64,000 bases of DNA, from the NCBI RefSeq assembly GCF_900177535.1, contig NZ_FXAJ01000002.1:248001-312000 (forward strand), written 5' to 3'. How positions within the stretch are numbered: position 1 is the stretch's first letter; every line of letters begins with the position of its first letter. Origin of the DNA: Priestia filamentosa (GTDB lineage: Bacteria > Bacillota > Bacilli > Bacillales > Bacillaceae_H). Below are positions 16,764 through 24,799 of the stretch, piece after piece. The translations under genes were made by a program, and so were the position numbers. The notes below the pieces were generated by a model that saw nothing but the letters and a program-made list of their open reading frames with translations, made no database searches and was not told where the DNA came from.

Positions 16764-17969
16764 AATAACACGGTTTTTTCCTGCTCCCATTCCACATAAA
16801 AAAAGAAGAAGCGAAAAGAATAGCAAAAGGAAAAGGGGAATTGTCCATCCGTGTGTTACATCGTGAAGTAACCCAAACAAAAACGGTCCAAGTGCGGCTA
16901 ACAAATAGCCTAACGACTGAGCCATACCGGAAAGTTCAGCTGCCTCCTTGGCATTACTTGTTCGAAGCGTAAAAAACATCATCGCAAGACTAAAAGCAGA
17001 TCCTATTCCAATTCCTGATGAAATAATAAAAAGTTTTATAAAAGAAAGAGGTCCATATAAAATTCCGATGATTCCAATAAATAAAAGAACGCCAGAAATT
17101 GTGACAAGGCCGCGCTGATTGTTAAGCTTTCCAGCAATAATTGGAATAAGGAATGTAAAAGGAATAATAGCGAGCTGCATAAAAGAAAGAGTCCATCCCG
17201 CATCATCTGATGTTAGTCCTTGTTCTTTCAAAATATCAGGCATCCAAGCAATGATCGTATAAAATAAAACAGACTGCAGTCCCATGTAAAGCGAGATTTG
17301 CCAAGCAAGTTTTGATTTCCAAAGGGAAAGTGATGGCGTCTTTTTAAGCGTTTTGGCTTGTTTTTGGTAGCCGGACTTTTTAAGCTGCGGCACCCATAAT
17401 AAAAGCGCGATAAACGATAAAATCCCCCAGCATCCAAGCGCTCCTTTCCATCCTAAACTTGAGGCTACTGAGATAGGATGACTTATTCCAGAGCCAATTG
17501 CCCCGCATAAGTTCATTGAAACCGCATAGACCCCTGTCATTAAACCAACATTATGAGCGAAGTCTTGTTTAATTAAACTTGGTAAAAGAACGTTACACAC
17601 TGCAATAGCGAGTCCAATGAAAAGAGTGCCGATAAATAAAAGGCTTATTCCACTTGTTGAACGGATAAAAATTCCCATTGTTAAAAGAAGTAGGGAAAGG
17701 AACAGGGTATTTCCCATTCCAACTTTATTTGCCACTTTTGCTGCAAACGGTGAAAGAGCAGCAAAAGCAAGTAATGGAACAGTTGTCAACATTCCTCCTG
17801 CAGTGCTTGAGAGATGTAGCTGCTCTCTAATCGAAGAAAGCAAAGGACCAACAGATGTGAGAGGTGCACGTAAATTTGCACCAATAAAGATAATACCGAT
17901 TAAAAGAAACACTTTTGTCTCAGCTGCTGTGCTATTTGAATTTCTAAGTGTTTTTGTACTGTGCTCCAT
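16752..17969 (-). CDS. MFS transporter, CynX/NimT (YycB-like) family
   Basis: 405 residues, twelve helices. The FIGANLRAPLTSVGPLL signature near the N-terminus is diagnostic of the CynX/NimT group (cyanate or 2-nitroimidazole transporters in E. coli; YycB in Bacillus), followed by a GGMLTTVPLLAFA helix. AGAAGGAT precedes ATG 17969. Transcribed alone; substrate unknown. Confidence 0.88.
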   Translation of the reverse strand: MEHSTKTLRNSNSTAAETKVFLLIGIIFIGANLRAPLTSVGPLLSSIREQLHLSSTAGGMLTTVPLLAFAALSPFAAKVANKVGMGNTLFLSLLLLTMGIFIRSTSGISLLFIGTLFIGLAIAVCNVLLPSLIKQDFAHNVGLMTGVYAVSMNLCGAIGSGISHPISVASSLGWKGALGCWGILSFIALLLWVPQLKKSGYQKQAKTLKKTPSLSLWKSKLAWQISLYMGLQSVLFYTIIAWMPDILKEQGLTSDDAGWTLSFMQLAIIPFTFLIPIIAGKLNNQRGLVTISGVLLFIGIIGILYGPLSFIKLFIISSGIGIGSAFSLAMMFFTLRTSNAKEAAELSGMAQSLGYLLAALGPFLFGLLHDVTHGWTIPLFLLLFFSLLLFLCGMGAGKNRVIENS

Positions 17970-18147
17970 TTTTTATCCTTCTTTCTGTACATGTTTCATA
18001 TTCCTTCGTCAGATTATCACAATGAGCACAGCCTGTATAGTAGAAAGCGCCAATTATTTCTACGTAATCTTCCTCCTTCTTTTAGGGAACGCTAAACGAG
18101 AACATCATTTTATAAAGAGCGAAACATAACAAAGGGAGGATGTCAAA

Positions 18148-18894
18148 ATGCTAACATCGCGCCAGCTTTCAGAGTTTAAAAACCAGCTTTTAGAGCGCAA
18201 AAAAGAATTATCCGTTCATTTTGAAGACAATGATCACTTTAATTTACAGAGAAGCTTAAGAGACTCAACAGCAGAGCTTTCCCTTTACGATAATCATCCA
18301 GGTGACCTTGCCACAGAAGAGTACGAACGTGAGAAAGACGTTGCTCTAAATGAAAACTTTAGAGCTGAGTATGAAGGAGTAGAAAGAGCGCTTGAAGCTA
18401 TTTCAAAAGGAACATATGGGATTTGTGAAGTATGCCAAGAGCAAATTCCAGTTGAACGATTAGAAGCGTTACCAACAGCAAGATATTGTGTAGAGCATGC
18501 CCCTGACCAGTTTGTGTCACATGGACGTCCAATTGAAGAGGATGTATTAATGCCTCCGTTCGGACAGTATGATTTAGACGATAAATTTGAAAATGTAGCA
18601 TATGATGCAGAAGATTCTTGGCAAGACGCTTCATCATATGGTACATCAGAATCTCCAGCAGATTTTTATGATCCTCCTGAAGATTATCAAAACACATATA
18701 TTGAGTCAGATGAGAACTATGGATATGTAGAAGATTACGAAAACTTTGTTGGAGTTGATATCGATGGGAAAAACATTACCGTTTTTCCAAACAAAGAGCA
18801 TGAGGAATATGAAAATGTGTTGGATGAAGAAGGCATAATGACGGAGTTTGGCGATTTAGAGCCATACGAAAAAGACCCATATACAGAAGACTAA
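18148..18894 (+). CDS. yteA: YteA-family sporulation-associated protein, DksA/TraR zinc-finger type
   Basis: 248 residues. The N-terminal helical part (LTSRQLSEFKNQLLERKKEL) and SLYDNHPGDLATEEYEREKD are the signature of the yteA family. The finger reads CEVC, then YCVEH: one CxxC pair and a C-x2-H instead of the second CxxC of classical DksA, which is usual for the family and may still bind zinc. The last ~120 residues are very acidic and Tyr-rich. GGGAGGA precedes ATG 18148. B. subtilis yteA is linked to sporulation or general stress; molecular role unproven. Confidence 0.85.
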   Translation: MLTSRQLSEFKNQLLERKKELSVHFEDNDHFNLQRSLRDSTAELSLYDNHPGDLATEEYEREKDVALNENFRAEYEGVERALEAISKGTYGICEVCQEQIPVERLEALPTARYCVEHAPDQFVSHGRPIEEDVLMPPFGQYDLDDKFENVAYDAEDSWQDASSYGTSESPADFYDPPEDYQNTYIESDENYGYVEDYENFVGVDIDGKNITVFPNKEHEEYENVLDEEGIMTEFGDLEPYEKDPYTED

Positions 18895-18902
18895 AGGCTA
18901 AA

Positions 18903-18930
18903 AAGCCAAAATCTTATAGGTTTTGGCTTC
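18903..18930. terminator. Bidirectional terminator
   Basis: AAGCCAAAATC pairs with GGTTTTGGCTT; lies just past yteA and overlaps the last codons of the convergent EamA gene. Confidence 0.75.
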
Positions 18931-19822
18931 TTGCTTTAAATAGCGATTTTGTTGAAGAAGATGTTCCAACAATAACAATGGAAGAAATAACGAGAATAAT
19001 GCCGAAATATTGAAAAACATCAAGGCGTTCGTGAAAAAAGAGAAAGCTTGCCAGAGCGGCTACAACAGGTTCAAGCGTAGCTACAATTGAAGCTCTGCTT
19101 GATTCCACGTAACTTAGTCCTTTTGTATAGAGTAAAAAAGCGAGCATGGTGGAGAAGAAACCAAGTCCTATTCCATAAAGTAAAACGTCTAGATGAAGTA
19201 AGCGCTGAGGTGAAGACAGTAGACCGCTAAACGGCACGATAGCGATTGCAGCAAATACAAAGGTATATACAGTCACAGTGATTGATTCATACTTTTCTAA
19301 TGCAAATTTACCAAAAATACTATAAAGAGAATAAAAGAAACCAGAGCCAAGCCCAGCAAGTAAACCATAAAGGGAAATGGTTGTATCATTTGAAAAAATC
19401 CCTACAACAAAAGCACAGCCGCAAAACGTCATAAGCAGTGCGACTACTTTTTGAAGGGTAAACGCTTCTTTGAACAAAAGATAAGATAAAATCATCACAA
19501 ATGCAGGAGCTGTGTAAAGAAGAATAGCTGAAATAGAAACGGACGTTTCTTTAATAGCTGTGAACATACAAAGGTTAAAGAAGACAATACTAATAATACC
19601 TGTTCCAACAAAATAACGACTGTCGCGTATATGAATTTTTAACATCTTCCTATTATGTATAAATGTATAACAAAGAAGAAAAATAGCCGCCATTAATGCG
19701 CGAATAGCAACAACTTCAGCTGGGGTAAAACCAAGGTCATAAAGTTTTGTAACAAAGACTCCAATAATCCCCCAAAGAGAAGCTCCCCCTACAATATAAA
19801 GATAAGCGAGCTTTTTATTCAT
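18914..19822 (-). CDS. EamA/DMT-family transporter
   Basis: 302 residues with ten helices in two EamA repeats (GGASLWGIIGVFVTKLY in the first; AFLLYTKGLSYVESSRASIV and LEPVVAALASFLFFHE in the second). The latter is the classic EamA signature. Drug/metabolite transporters of this type export amino acids or metabolites. AAGGAGGGA precedes ATG 19822. Monocistronic. Confidence 0.9.
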   Translation of the reverse strand: MNKKLAYLYIVGGASLWGIIGVFVTKLYDLGFTPAEVVAIRALMAAIFLLCYTFIHNRKMLKIHIRDSRYFVGTGIISIVFFNLCMFTAIKETSVSISAILLYTAPAFVMILSYLLFKEAFTLQKVVALLMTFCGCAFVVGIFSNDTTISLYGLLAGLGSGFFYSLYSIFGKFALEKYESITVTVYTFVFAAIAIVPFSGLLSSPQRLLHLDVLLYGIGLGFFSTMLAFLLYTKGLSYVESSRASIVATLEPVVAALASFLFFHERLDVFQYFGIILVISSIVIVGTSSSTKSLFKARSQNL

Positions 19823-19878
19823 AAAAATCCCTCCTTATTCATTTTTCTAAATTGTAATCAACAAAAGGAGCTGTTGCA

Positions 19879-19902
19879 ATGGGGGGGAGAGATATTTTCT
19901 AA
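19879..19902 (+). other. Possible 7-codon leader ORF with poly-G tract before the NhaC gene
   Basis: AAAAGGAG at 19864-19871 is well placed for ATG 19879, which opens MGGRDIF and stops at TAA 19900-19902, six bases before the NhaC start at 19908. The NhaC start has no usable ribosome binding site of its own, so translation by re-initiation after this leader is plausible. The ORF contains a run of seven G residues (19881-19887). Confidence 0.4.
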
Positions 19903-19907
19903 GATAG

Positions 19908-21320
19908 ATGATAAACATGGAAGGTAGCTGGATTTCGATTCTCCCGTTTTTAGTTGTCATTCCGATTGCTGTCTGGACGAAACAAGTGTTACCAGGGCTT
20001 TTGGTTGGCTTATTAATCGGCTCATATCTTCATACCCCTTCACTTATTGGAGGGATGGAGACGATGCTTCATTATATTGTGCAGGCACTGATTGATAAAA
20101 ATAATATTGAAATTATCGTATTCCTTTATGCGTTTTCTGGTTTAATTGGCATGATTAAAACCTCAGGAGGAATTAAAGGATTTGTAGAAAAAGCAGCTGA
20201 AAAGATTGATACAAAAAAGAAAGCGCTGCTGCTCACTTATGTTTCAACAATTGGAACATTTAGCGCACCAACGTTTCGATTTGTTACGATTGCGCCTATT
20301 ATGCGCGCCCTCTTAAAAAAGGTGAAAATGACGACAAAAGAATTAGGATTTGTTATTGAAACAACTGCAACGCCCATTATTGTATTAATTCCTGTTGCAA
20401 CTGCTTTTGTAGGGTATATGGTTTCAATTATCCAAATTTCACTGCAAAACCAAAAGATTATGGAAGATCCGTATACGATGTTTATTAAAAGCATTCCATA
20501 CAATTTTTTTGCTTTCGTTATTATTTTGGTTGGCATTTATTTAAGCTTTTTTCACCACTCAAAATCAAATGCTCCAACACAAATTGAAACAGAAGCGGAA
20601 GAAGAAGACTGGCATACGTGTCATCCTGCTGTTTCAAAAGACTTGCCGTCAAAACCGTGGAATCTTCTTGTTCCTCTTATTCTTGTTATTGTATTAACGC
20701 TTTTTTTAACATGGTGGAGCGGTCACACGAAAGCTAATAGCTTTTTTGGAGCATTTATTAAAGCAGATGTTCTTCAAGCAATGGTTGTATCTCTTCTTAT
20801 AACTATTTTGCTTTCAGCCTTTTTCTTTCTTTGTCAACGTTTTAAGATTAATGATCTTATTACAAGCTTTGTTACTGGAGGAAATGATTTAATGTCAGTT
20901 GTGCTGCTCCTTTCAGTTGTATGGGGGCTTTCCTCTGTTGCCGAAGACTTGGGGTTTTCTCAGTTTATTACAGCTCACTCGGGCTGGATTCCGCAAATGT
21001 TTGTAACTCCGCTTCTTTTTTTATTTGGAGCAGCTGTTTCTTATTTTATTGGTTCAGCATGGGGAACGTGGGGGATTCTCATGCCTCTAGGTGTTTCCAT
21101 TGCCTCTGTTTCTGGCGTTTCACTGCCATTAATTATAGGAGCAGTATTTGCAAGTGGATCTTTTGGGGCTTTTTCATCTCCGCTTAGCGATGATACAAAC
21201 ACAATCGCAAAAATTTTGAATTTATCTGTTGTTGATTACGCACGCTATAAATTAAAGCCTGCTTTGATTGCGGCTATCATTGCAGCTGTGCTTTATACAG
21301 CAACTATTTTCTTTATATGA
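19908..21320 (+). CDS. NhaC-family Na+/H+ antiporter-like transporter
   Basis: 470 residues, eleven to twelve helices. Motifs FSAPTFRFVTIAPIM, GSAWGTWGILMPLG and ASGSFGAFSSPLSDDTN match the NhaC superfamily, whose members exchange sodium or protons with malate/lactate or amino acids. A TAG lies directly upstream in frame (19905), so the start is ATG 19908 or 19917. No good ribosome binding site precedes either; see the leader ORF. The csgA-like gene starts 17 bases after its stop. Confidence 0.87.
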   Translation: MINMEGSWISILPFLVVIPIAVWTKQVLPGLLVGLLIGSYLHTPSLIGGMETMLHYIVQALIDKNNIEIIVFLYAFSGLIGMIKTSGGIKGFVEKAAEKIDTKKKALLLTYVSTIGTFSAPTFRFVTIAPIMRALLKKVKMTTKELGFVIETTATPIIVLIPVATAFVGYMVSIIQISLQNQKIMEDPYTMFIKSIPYNFFAFVIILVGIYLSFFHHSKSNAPTQIETEAEEEDWHTCHPAVSKDLPSKPWNLLVPLILVIVLTLFLTWWSGHTKANSFFGAFIKADVLQAMVVSLLITILLSAFFFLCQRFKINDLITSFVTGGNDLMSVVLLLSVVWGLSSVAEDLGFSQFITAHSGWIPQMFVTPLLFLFGAAVSYFIGSAWGTWGILMPLGVSIASVSGVSLPLIIGAVFASGSFGAFSSPLSDDTNTIAKILNLSVVDYARYKLKPALIAAIIAAVLYTATIFFI

Positions 21321-21337
21321 GGACAGGGAGTGAAGGT

Positions 21338-21592
21338 ATGGAACAATCATTAAAGTATTTGCGCGAAATTTTAGCGGCACATGTTGACAGAGATGTGCTA
21401 GGGAGAACTATTTATGAACGTCTCTCAACATATGAATACGAAACAGAAGAAGCGTTTGTAGAAGATTTAACAACAAAAGAAAGTCACTATTTGAATGCCA
21501 TTTTAACAGAAGCTATTGATTACTCTAATCAAGAACAAGACAAAGAGCGTGCGCGTCAGCTTAGTGATATTTATGAAGTTTTATTTATCTAA
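21338..21592 (+). CDS. csgA: CsgA-like sporulation protein
   Basis: 84 residues from ATG 21338 (GGGAGTGAAGG upstream). Acidic, helical, no cysteines. The pattern LKYLREILAAHVDRDV, TEEAFVEDL, LNAILTEAIDYSNQEQDKER resembles B. subtilis CsgA, a small sigma-G-dependent spore protein, from memory rather than alignment. It sits 17 bases after the NhaC gene and may be co-transcribed or have an internal promoter, which I could not identify. Confidence 0.65.
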   Translation: MEQSLKYLREILAAHVDRDVLGRTIYERLSTYEYETEEAFVEDLTTKESHYLNAILTEAIDYSNQEQDKERARQLSDIYEVLFI

Positions 21593-21623
21593 AAAAACGA
21601 ACGATTTTTTCGTTCGTTTTTTT
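21592..21623 (+). terminator. Intrinsic terminator
   Basis: AAAACGAACGA pairs with TCGTTCGTTTT, followed by T run. Confidence 0.9.
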
Positions 21624-21697
21624 CTTTCCTTCCTTTGAAAAAAACGGAGTGTATTTGTAGAATGGAGAGGAGAAGATAAAAAGAAAAAGGTGTAAAA

Positions 21698-22822
21698 ATG
21701 AAAAAATATATTGTCGTTGGCGCAGGAATTCTTGGTGCTTCAACAGCCTATCATTTAGCAAAAAAAGGAGCAGAGGTTGTTGTGGTTGATCGAAAAGACC
21801 GTGGGAGAGCAACAGATGCTGCAGCAGGTATTGTTTGTCCATGGCTTTCACAGCGTCGTAACAAAGTGTGGTATGCACTTGCTAAAGGTGGAGCAAAATA
21901 CTATCATCGTTTAATTTCTGATCTTGAAAAAGATGGAGAGTATGAAACAGGCTATAAAAGAGTGGGAGCTATTAGTCTTCATTATGATGAAAAGAAATTA
22001 GATGCAATGGAAAAAAGAGCATACAAACGTCGAGAAGAGGCGCCTGAAATTGGTGAGATTACAAGGTTAAACAAGGAAGAAACGAAAAAACGCTTTCCTC
22101 TTTTAAGTGATGAATATAGTTCTGTACATATAAGCGGAGCAGCCCGTGTAAATGGACGGGCGCTTAGAGAAGCTCTTCTTAATGGAGCAACAAAGCATGG
22201 CGCAACACTCTTAGAAGGAAGTGCTGCTCTTTTAGAAAAAGAGGGGGAAGTCACAGGAGTAAAAATAAACAATGACGACATTTATGACGGAGAAGTCATC
22301 ATCACAGGTGGAGCATGGGCAGATGAGCTTTTAAAACCATTAGGGCTAGAATTTTTAGTAACGTTTCAAAAAGCACAAATTGTTCATTTACACGTTGAAG
22401 AAGATACAGGGAACTGGCCTGTTGTTATTCCACCGAATGATCAGTATATTTTAACGTTTGAAGACGGGGAAATGGTTATTGGAGCAACTCATGAGAACGA
22501 AACAGGCTTTGATTACCGGGTAACAGCAGGTGGGCTGCACGAAGTGTTAGATAAAGCTATCTCTGTTGCACCAGGCATCTCAAATAGCGAAGTTGTTGAA
22601 ACAAGAGTGGGTTTTCGACCGTTCACCCCAGGGTTTTTGCCTGTTTTTGGTCCTGTTCCAACTATTAAGAATGTATTTGTGGCAAACGGACTTGGCGCAT
22701 CTGGCTTAACGTCGGGACCTTATCTTGGGAGTGAACTTGCCAAACTTGTTCTTGGAGAAGAAACTGAGCTTGATCATCATAATTATTCTGTTGAGGAAGC
22801 TCTCACATCAATAAAAGCATAG
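21698..22822 (+). CDS. FAD-dependent amino-acid oxidase/DAO-type oxidoreductase
   Basis: 374 residues. Residues 4-31 are an ADP-binding Rossmann motif (VVGAGILGASTAYHLAKKG ending at VVDR), the family DAO PF01266 covers most of the chain, and the C-terminal NGLGASGLTSGPYLGSELA closes the FAD site. Related enzymes include glycine oxidase ThiO and D-amino acid dehydrogenases; no thiamine genes are nearby, so a ThiO assignment is not made. AAAGGTG precedes the start. Confidence 0.9.
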   Translation: MKKYIVVGAGILGASTAYHLAKKGAEVVVVDRKDRGRATDAAAGIVCPWLSQRRNKVWYALAKGGAKYYHRLISDLEKDGEYETGYKRVGAISLHYDEKKLDAMEKRAYKRREEAPEIGEITRLNKEETKKRFPLLSDEYSSVHISGAARVNGRALREALLNGATKHGATLLEGSAALLEKEGEVTGVKINNDDIYDGEVIITGGAWADELLKPLGLEFLVTFQKAQIVHLHVEEDTGNWPVVIPPNDQYILTFEDGEMVIGATHENETGFDYRVTAGGLHEVLDKAISVAPGISNSEVVETRVGFRPFTPGFLPVFGPVPTIKNVFVANGLGASGLTSGPYLGSELAKLVLGEETELDHHNYSVEEALTSIKA

Positions 22823-22876
22823 CTTTTTATAGTTTCGTGTGTTACGATTTATTTTTACTGAAGAATAGGACGTGAA

Positions 22877-23251
22877 ATGATGATTAAAATTAGTATTCCA
22901 GCATCAGATGTAACAATTACAAGAAGAAAACAGCCTGAAAGCGCAGAACCAAGAATCCGCCCAATTAATGGATTCATTGATCTTCATGAAATTCCACGTG
23001 ATAAAGGCGGTATGATTTTCTTCTATAATAAAGAAGATGAAGTGCTTTTCGTCGGAAAAGCGCGCAAGCTAAGACAGCGTGTGAAAAGACATCTTGAAGA
23101 TAATGTATCACCATTAAAACCTTACAGAGATGAAATCTACAAAATTTCCGTATCTTTTGTAGAACGTCCTGTTGACCGTGAAATTTATGAAACATATGCC
23201 ATTAATGAACTAGAAGCAAAATATAACATTGATAAAGTGTTTTATAAATAA
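22877..23251 (+). CDS. GIY-YIG domain protein (UvrC N-terminal-like)
   Basis: 124 residues. Residues ~40-115 carry a GIY-YIG-like fold: GGMIFFYNKEDEVLFVGKA, then KLRQRVKRHL with the catalytic Arg, and a late Glu in REIYETYAINELEAKYN. The first Tyr of the motif is replaced (GMIFFY), as in several stand-alone members. Bacillus genomes annotate these as nucleotide excision repair endonucleases by similarity to UvrC; activity is unproven. Strong terminator follows. Confidence 0.8.
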   Translation: MMIKISIPASDVTITRRKQPESAEPRIRPINGFIDLHEIPRDKGGMIFFYNKEDEVLFVGKARKLRQRVKRHLEDNVSPLKPYRDEIYKISVSFVERPVDREIYETYAINELEAKYNIDKVFYK

Positions 23252-23259
23252 GGGAAGAG

Positions 23260-23306
23260 AAGCGAGCGCAAACCTTTTATATCAAAAGGTTTACGCTCGC
23301 TTTTTT
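23260..23306 (+). terminator. Intrinsic terminator
   Basis: AGCGAGCG.AAACCTTTT against AAAAGGTTT.CGCTCGCT with one mismatch pair, then T6: an 18-bp stem. Confidence 0.9.
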
Positions 23307-23378
23307 ATAAGAGGGTAGATGAATATAGTCAAGATTCAGGTTCATCTTGTCTTGCCAAAGAAAGAAGAGGAGTAAGAT

Positions 23379-23411
23379 AAAAAAACGACCTTTAGGTAAG
23401 GGCGTTTTTTT
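23379..23411 (-). terminator. Terminator of the Hsp20 gene
   Basis: Read on the minus strand, ACGCCCTT pairs imperfectly with AAGGTCGT and ends in T5. Confidence 0.6.
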
Positions 23412-23850
23412 ATTCAATTTCAATTTGTCGCTGTTTTTGCTCTCCCTTTTGCAAAATGACTTTTAAAATGCCGTCTTGATAAAGCGCCCGTGCTTTTTCT
23501 TCCTGAACAGAGCATGGAAGAGCAACAAGGCGTTCTGTTTTTTTTATGGAAGAGCTCCGCATTGAAACATATTCTTCACTTACATTTTCAACAGTTTGGT
23601 TGTACTCTGCTGAGATTTTTAAATGATCTCCAATAAGTCTAATCTCAATGTGCTCTTTGCGGAATCCAGGAACTTCGGCTTCCACAATTACTTCATCCTC
23701 TGTTTCATAAACATCAACATAAAAGGATTGTTGATTCAATAAATGACCAAGCTGTCCTGCAGATTCTTGAAAAAGAGAGTCAAACGATTTTACAACGTTC
23801 TGAAGAGAACTTTCAAATAACTTTGAAAGCTTATTATCATTAGAGTCCAT
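23410..23850 (-). CDS. Hsp20/alpha-crystallin protein, possibly CotP/CotM-like
   Basis: 146 residues. The alpha-crystallin domain spans ~50-140: FYVDVYETEDEVIVEAEVPGF opens it and ARALYQDGILKVILQKG is the A-x-x-x-n-G-v-L end motif. Small heat-shock proteins hold unfolded proteins; in Bacillus two relatives (CotM, CotP) are spore coat proteins. A sigma-K-like promoter upstream supports a sporulation role. The C-terminal I-x-I motif is present as IEIE. GAGGAGGC precedes ATG 23850. Confidence 0.88.
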   Translation of the reverse strand: MDSNDNKLSKLFESSLQNVVKSFDSLFQESAGQLGHLLNQQSFYVDVYETEDEVIVEAEVPGFRKEHIEIRLIGDHLKISAEYNQTVENVSEEYVSMRSSSIKKTERLVALPCSVQEEKARALYQDGILKVILQKGEQKQRQIEIE

Positions 23851-23879
23851 TCTAATGCCTCCTCTAGGTATTTTTACTA

Positions 23880-23907
23880 TAGAGTATGCATCCTGATTTC
23901 AAAACGT
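23880..23907 (-). promoter_or_regulatory. Candidate sigma-K-type promoter of the Hsp20 gene
   Basis: On the minus strand AC (23907-23906), 17 bases, then CATACTCTA (23888-23880) fits the AC-N16/17-CATAnnnTA pattern used by sigma-K, about 30 bases before the start codon. Confidence 0.45.
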
Positions 23908-24045
23908 ACGTGCAATAAAAAACAATATAATTTATTTTAAACTTGCAAGAAAAATATTTTCTTGTTAAAATCGTTTCATAGCTAACGATTTTGAAAATTC
24001 AATGAGGTGAGTCATATTTATTCATTTGATAAGGAAGGAAAGCTT

Positions 24046-24528
24046 TTGCAAGAAGAGAAAGAAACCATGGATGTCTTAACAAATGCCAAAATTGGCTCAC
24101 TTGATTTGAAATCCATTGCTGTTGTGACAAACATTTATCGAATTGCACAAGGCCTACGAAATAAAATGGAGAGAGAAGTGCTCTCTCAATATGGATTATC
24201 ATGGACTGCTTTTTCACTTCTTTATGATTTGTGGGTAAGAGAAGGAGAAGAAACAAAAGCATTAGCCGAGTCAGCTGGCGTAACAAAGGCTACAATTAGC
24301 AATATTACGAAGACGCTTGAGCGTAAGGAGCTTTGTTACCGTAAAAGTGATGTTAGAGATCGGCGCAAAACATATGTATTTTTAACAGATGAAGGAAAAA
24401 AAGTGATCGAAGAACTTTATCCTCATTTTCATCAAGGTGAAGTTGAGATTGTCTCAAGTTTAGACTCAGAGGAGAAAGACTATATATCACATCTGCTTCG
24501 AAAAGTAATTCGAGCGAACAAATTTTAA
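24046..24528 (+). CDS. MarR-family regulator (YwaE-like)
   Basis: 160 residues from TTG 24046, chosen because AAGGAAGG at 24031-24038 lies seven bases upstream; a GTG at 24007 would add 13 residues but has no binding site. The winged helix shows LAESAGVTKATISNITKTLE and the wing DRRKTYVFLTDEGK, a typical MarR dimer. In B. subtilis a MarR-type gene, ywaE, lies next to tyrZ exactly as here, so this looks like conserved synteny. Effector unknown. Confidence 0.88.
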   Translation: MQEEKETMDVLTNAKIGSLDLKSIAVVTNIYRIAQGLRNKMEREVLSQYGLSWTAFSLLYDLWVREGEETKALAESAGVTKATISNITKTLERKELCYRKSDVRDRRKTYVFLTDEGKKVIEELYPHFHQGEVEIVSSLDSEEKDYISHLLRKVIRANKF

Positions 24529-24544
24529 AAGTTCATATCTAAAA

Positions 24545-24779
24545 AGCAATGAGAGGAATTCTAGTAGCGGTTATCTCCCTATTTCAGAGAGTCGGCGGGT
24601 GGTGTGAGTCGATATACAGATAATGCGAAATACAGTCCTTGAGCTTTCTTTGCCTGATAAAAAAGCAAAGAACGGAAGAACCGTTAATCATGAAGTGGAA
24701 GAATACTTGTATTCTTCAATAAGGGTGGTACCGCGTGTCAACAACAACCACGTCCCTTTTTAGGAGACGTGGTTTTTTT
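24545..24779 (+). ncRNA. Tyrosyl T-box leader
   Basis: The conserved T-box AAGGGTGGTACCGCG is at 24721-24735, followed by the terminator ACCACGTC.../GACGTGGT with T7 (24747-24779). Upstream, Stem I shows AGAGAGTCGGCGGGTGGTG and the specifier side GCGAAATACAGTCCTTGAG; the codon UAC (24631-24633), next to the GAA of the specifier loop and followed by A, reads tyrosine. Uncharged tRNA-Tyr would pair here and with the antiterminator bulge to permit read-through into tyrZ. Confidence 0.95.
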
Positions 24780-24799
24780 ATATTTAAGGAGGAAGAAAA

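Noticed and set aside
19879-19907. Poly-G tract as a phase-variable N-terminus of the NhaC protein
   Set aside because: Adding or removing G residues leads to in-frame stops before ATG 19908 in every case; a TAG stands directly before that ATG.
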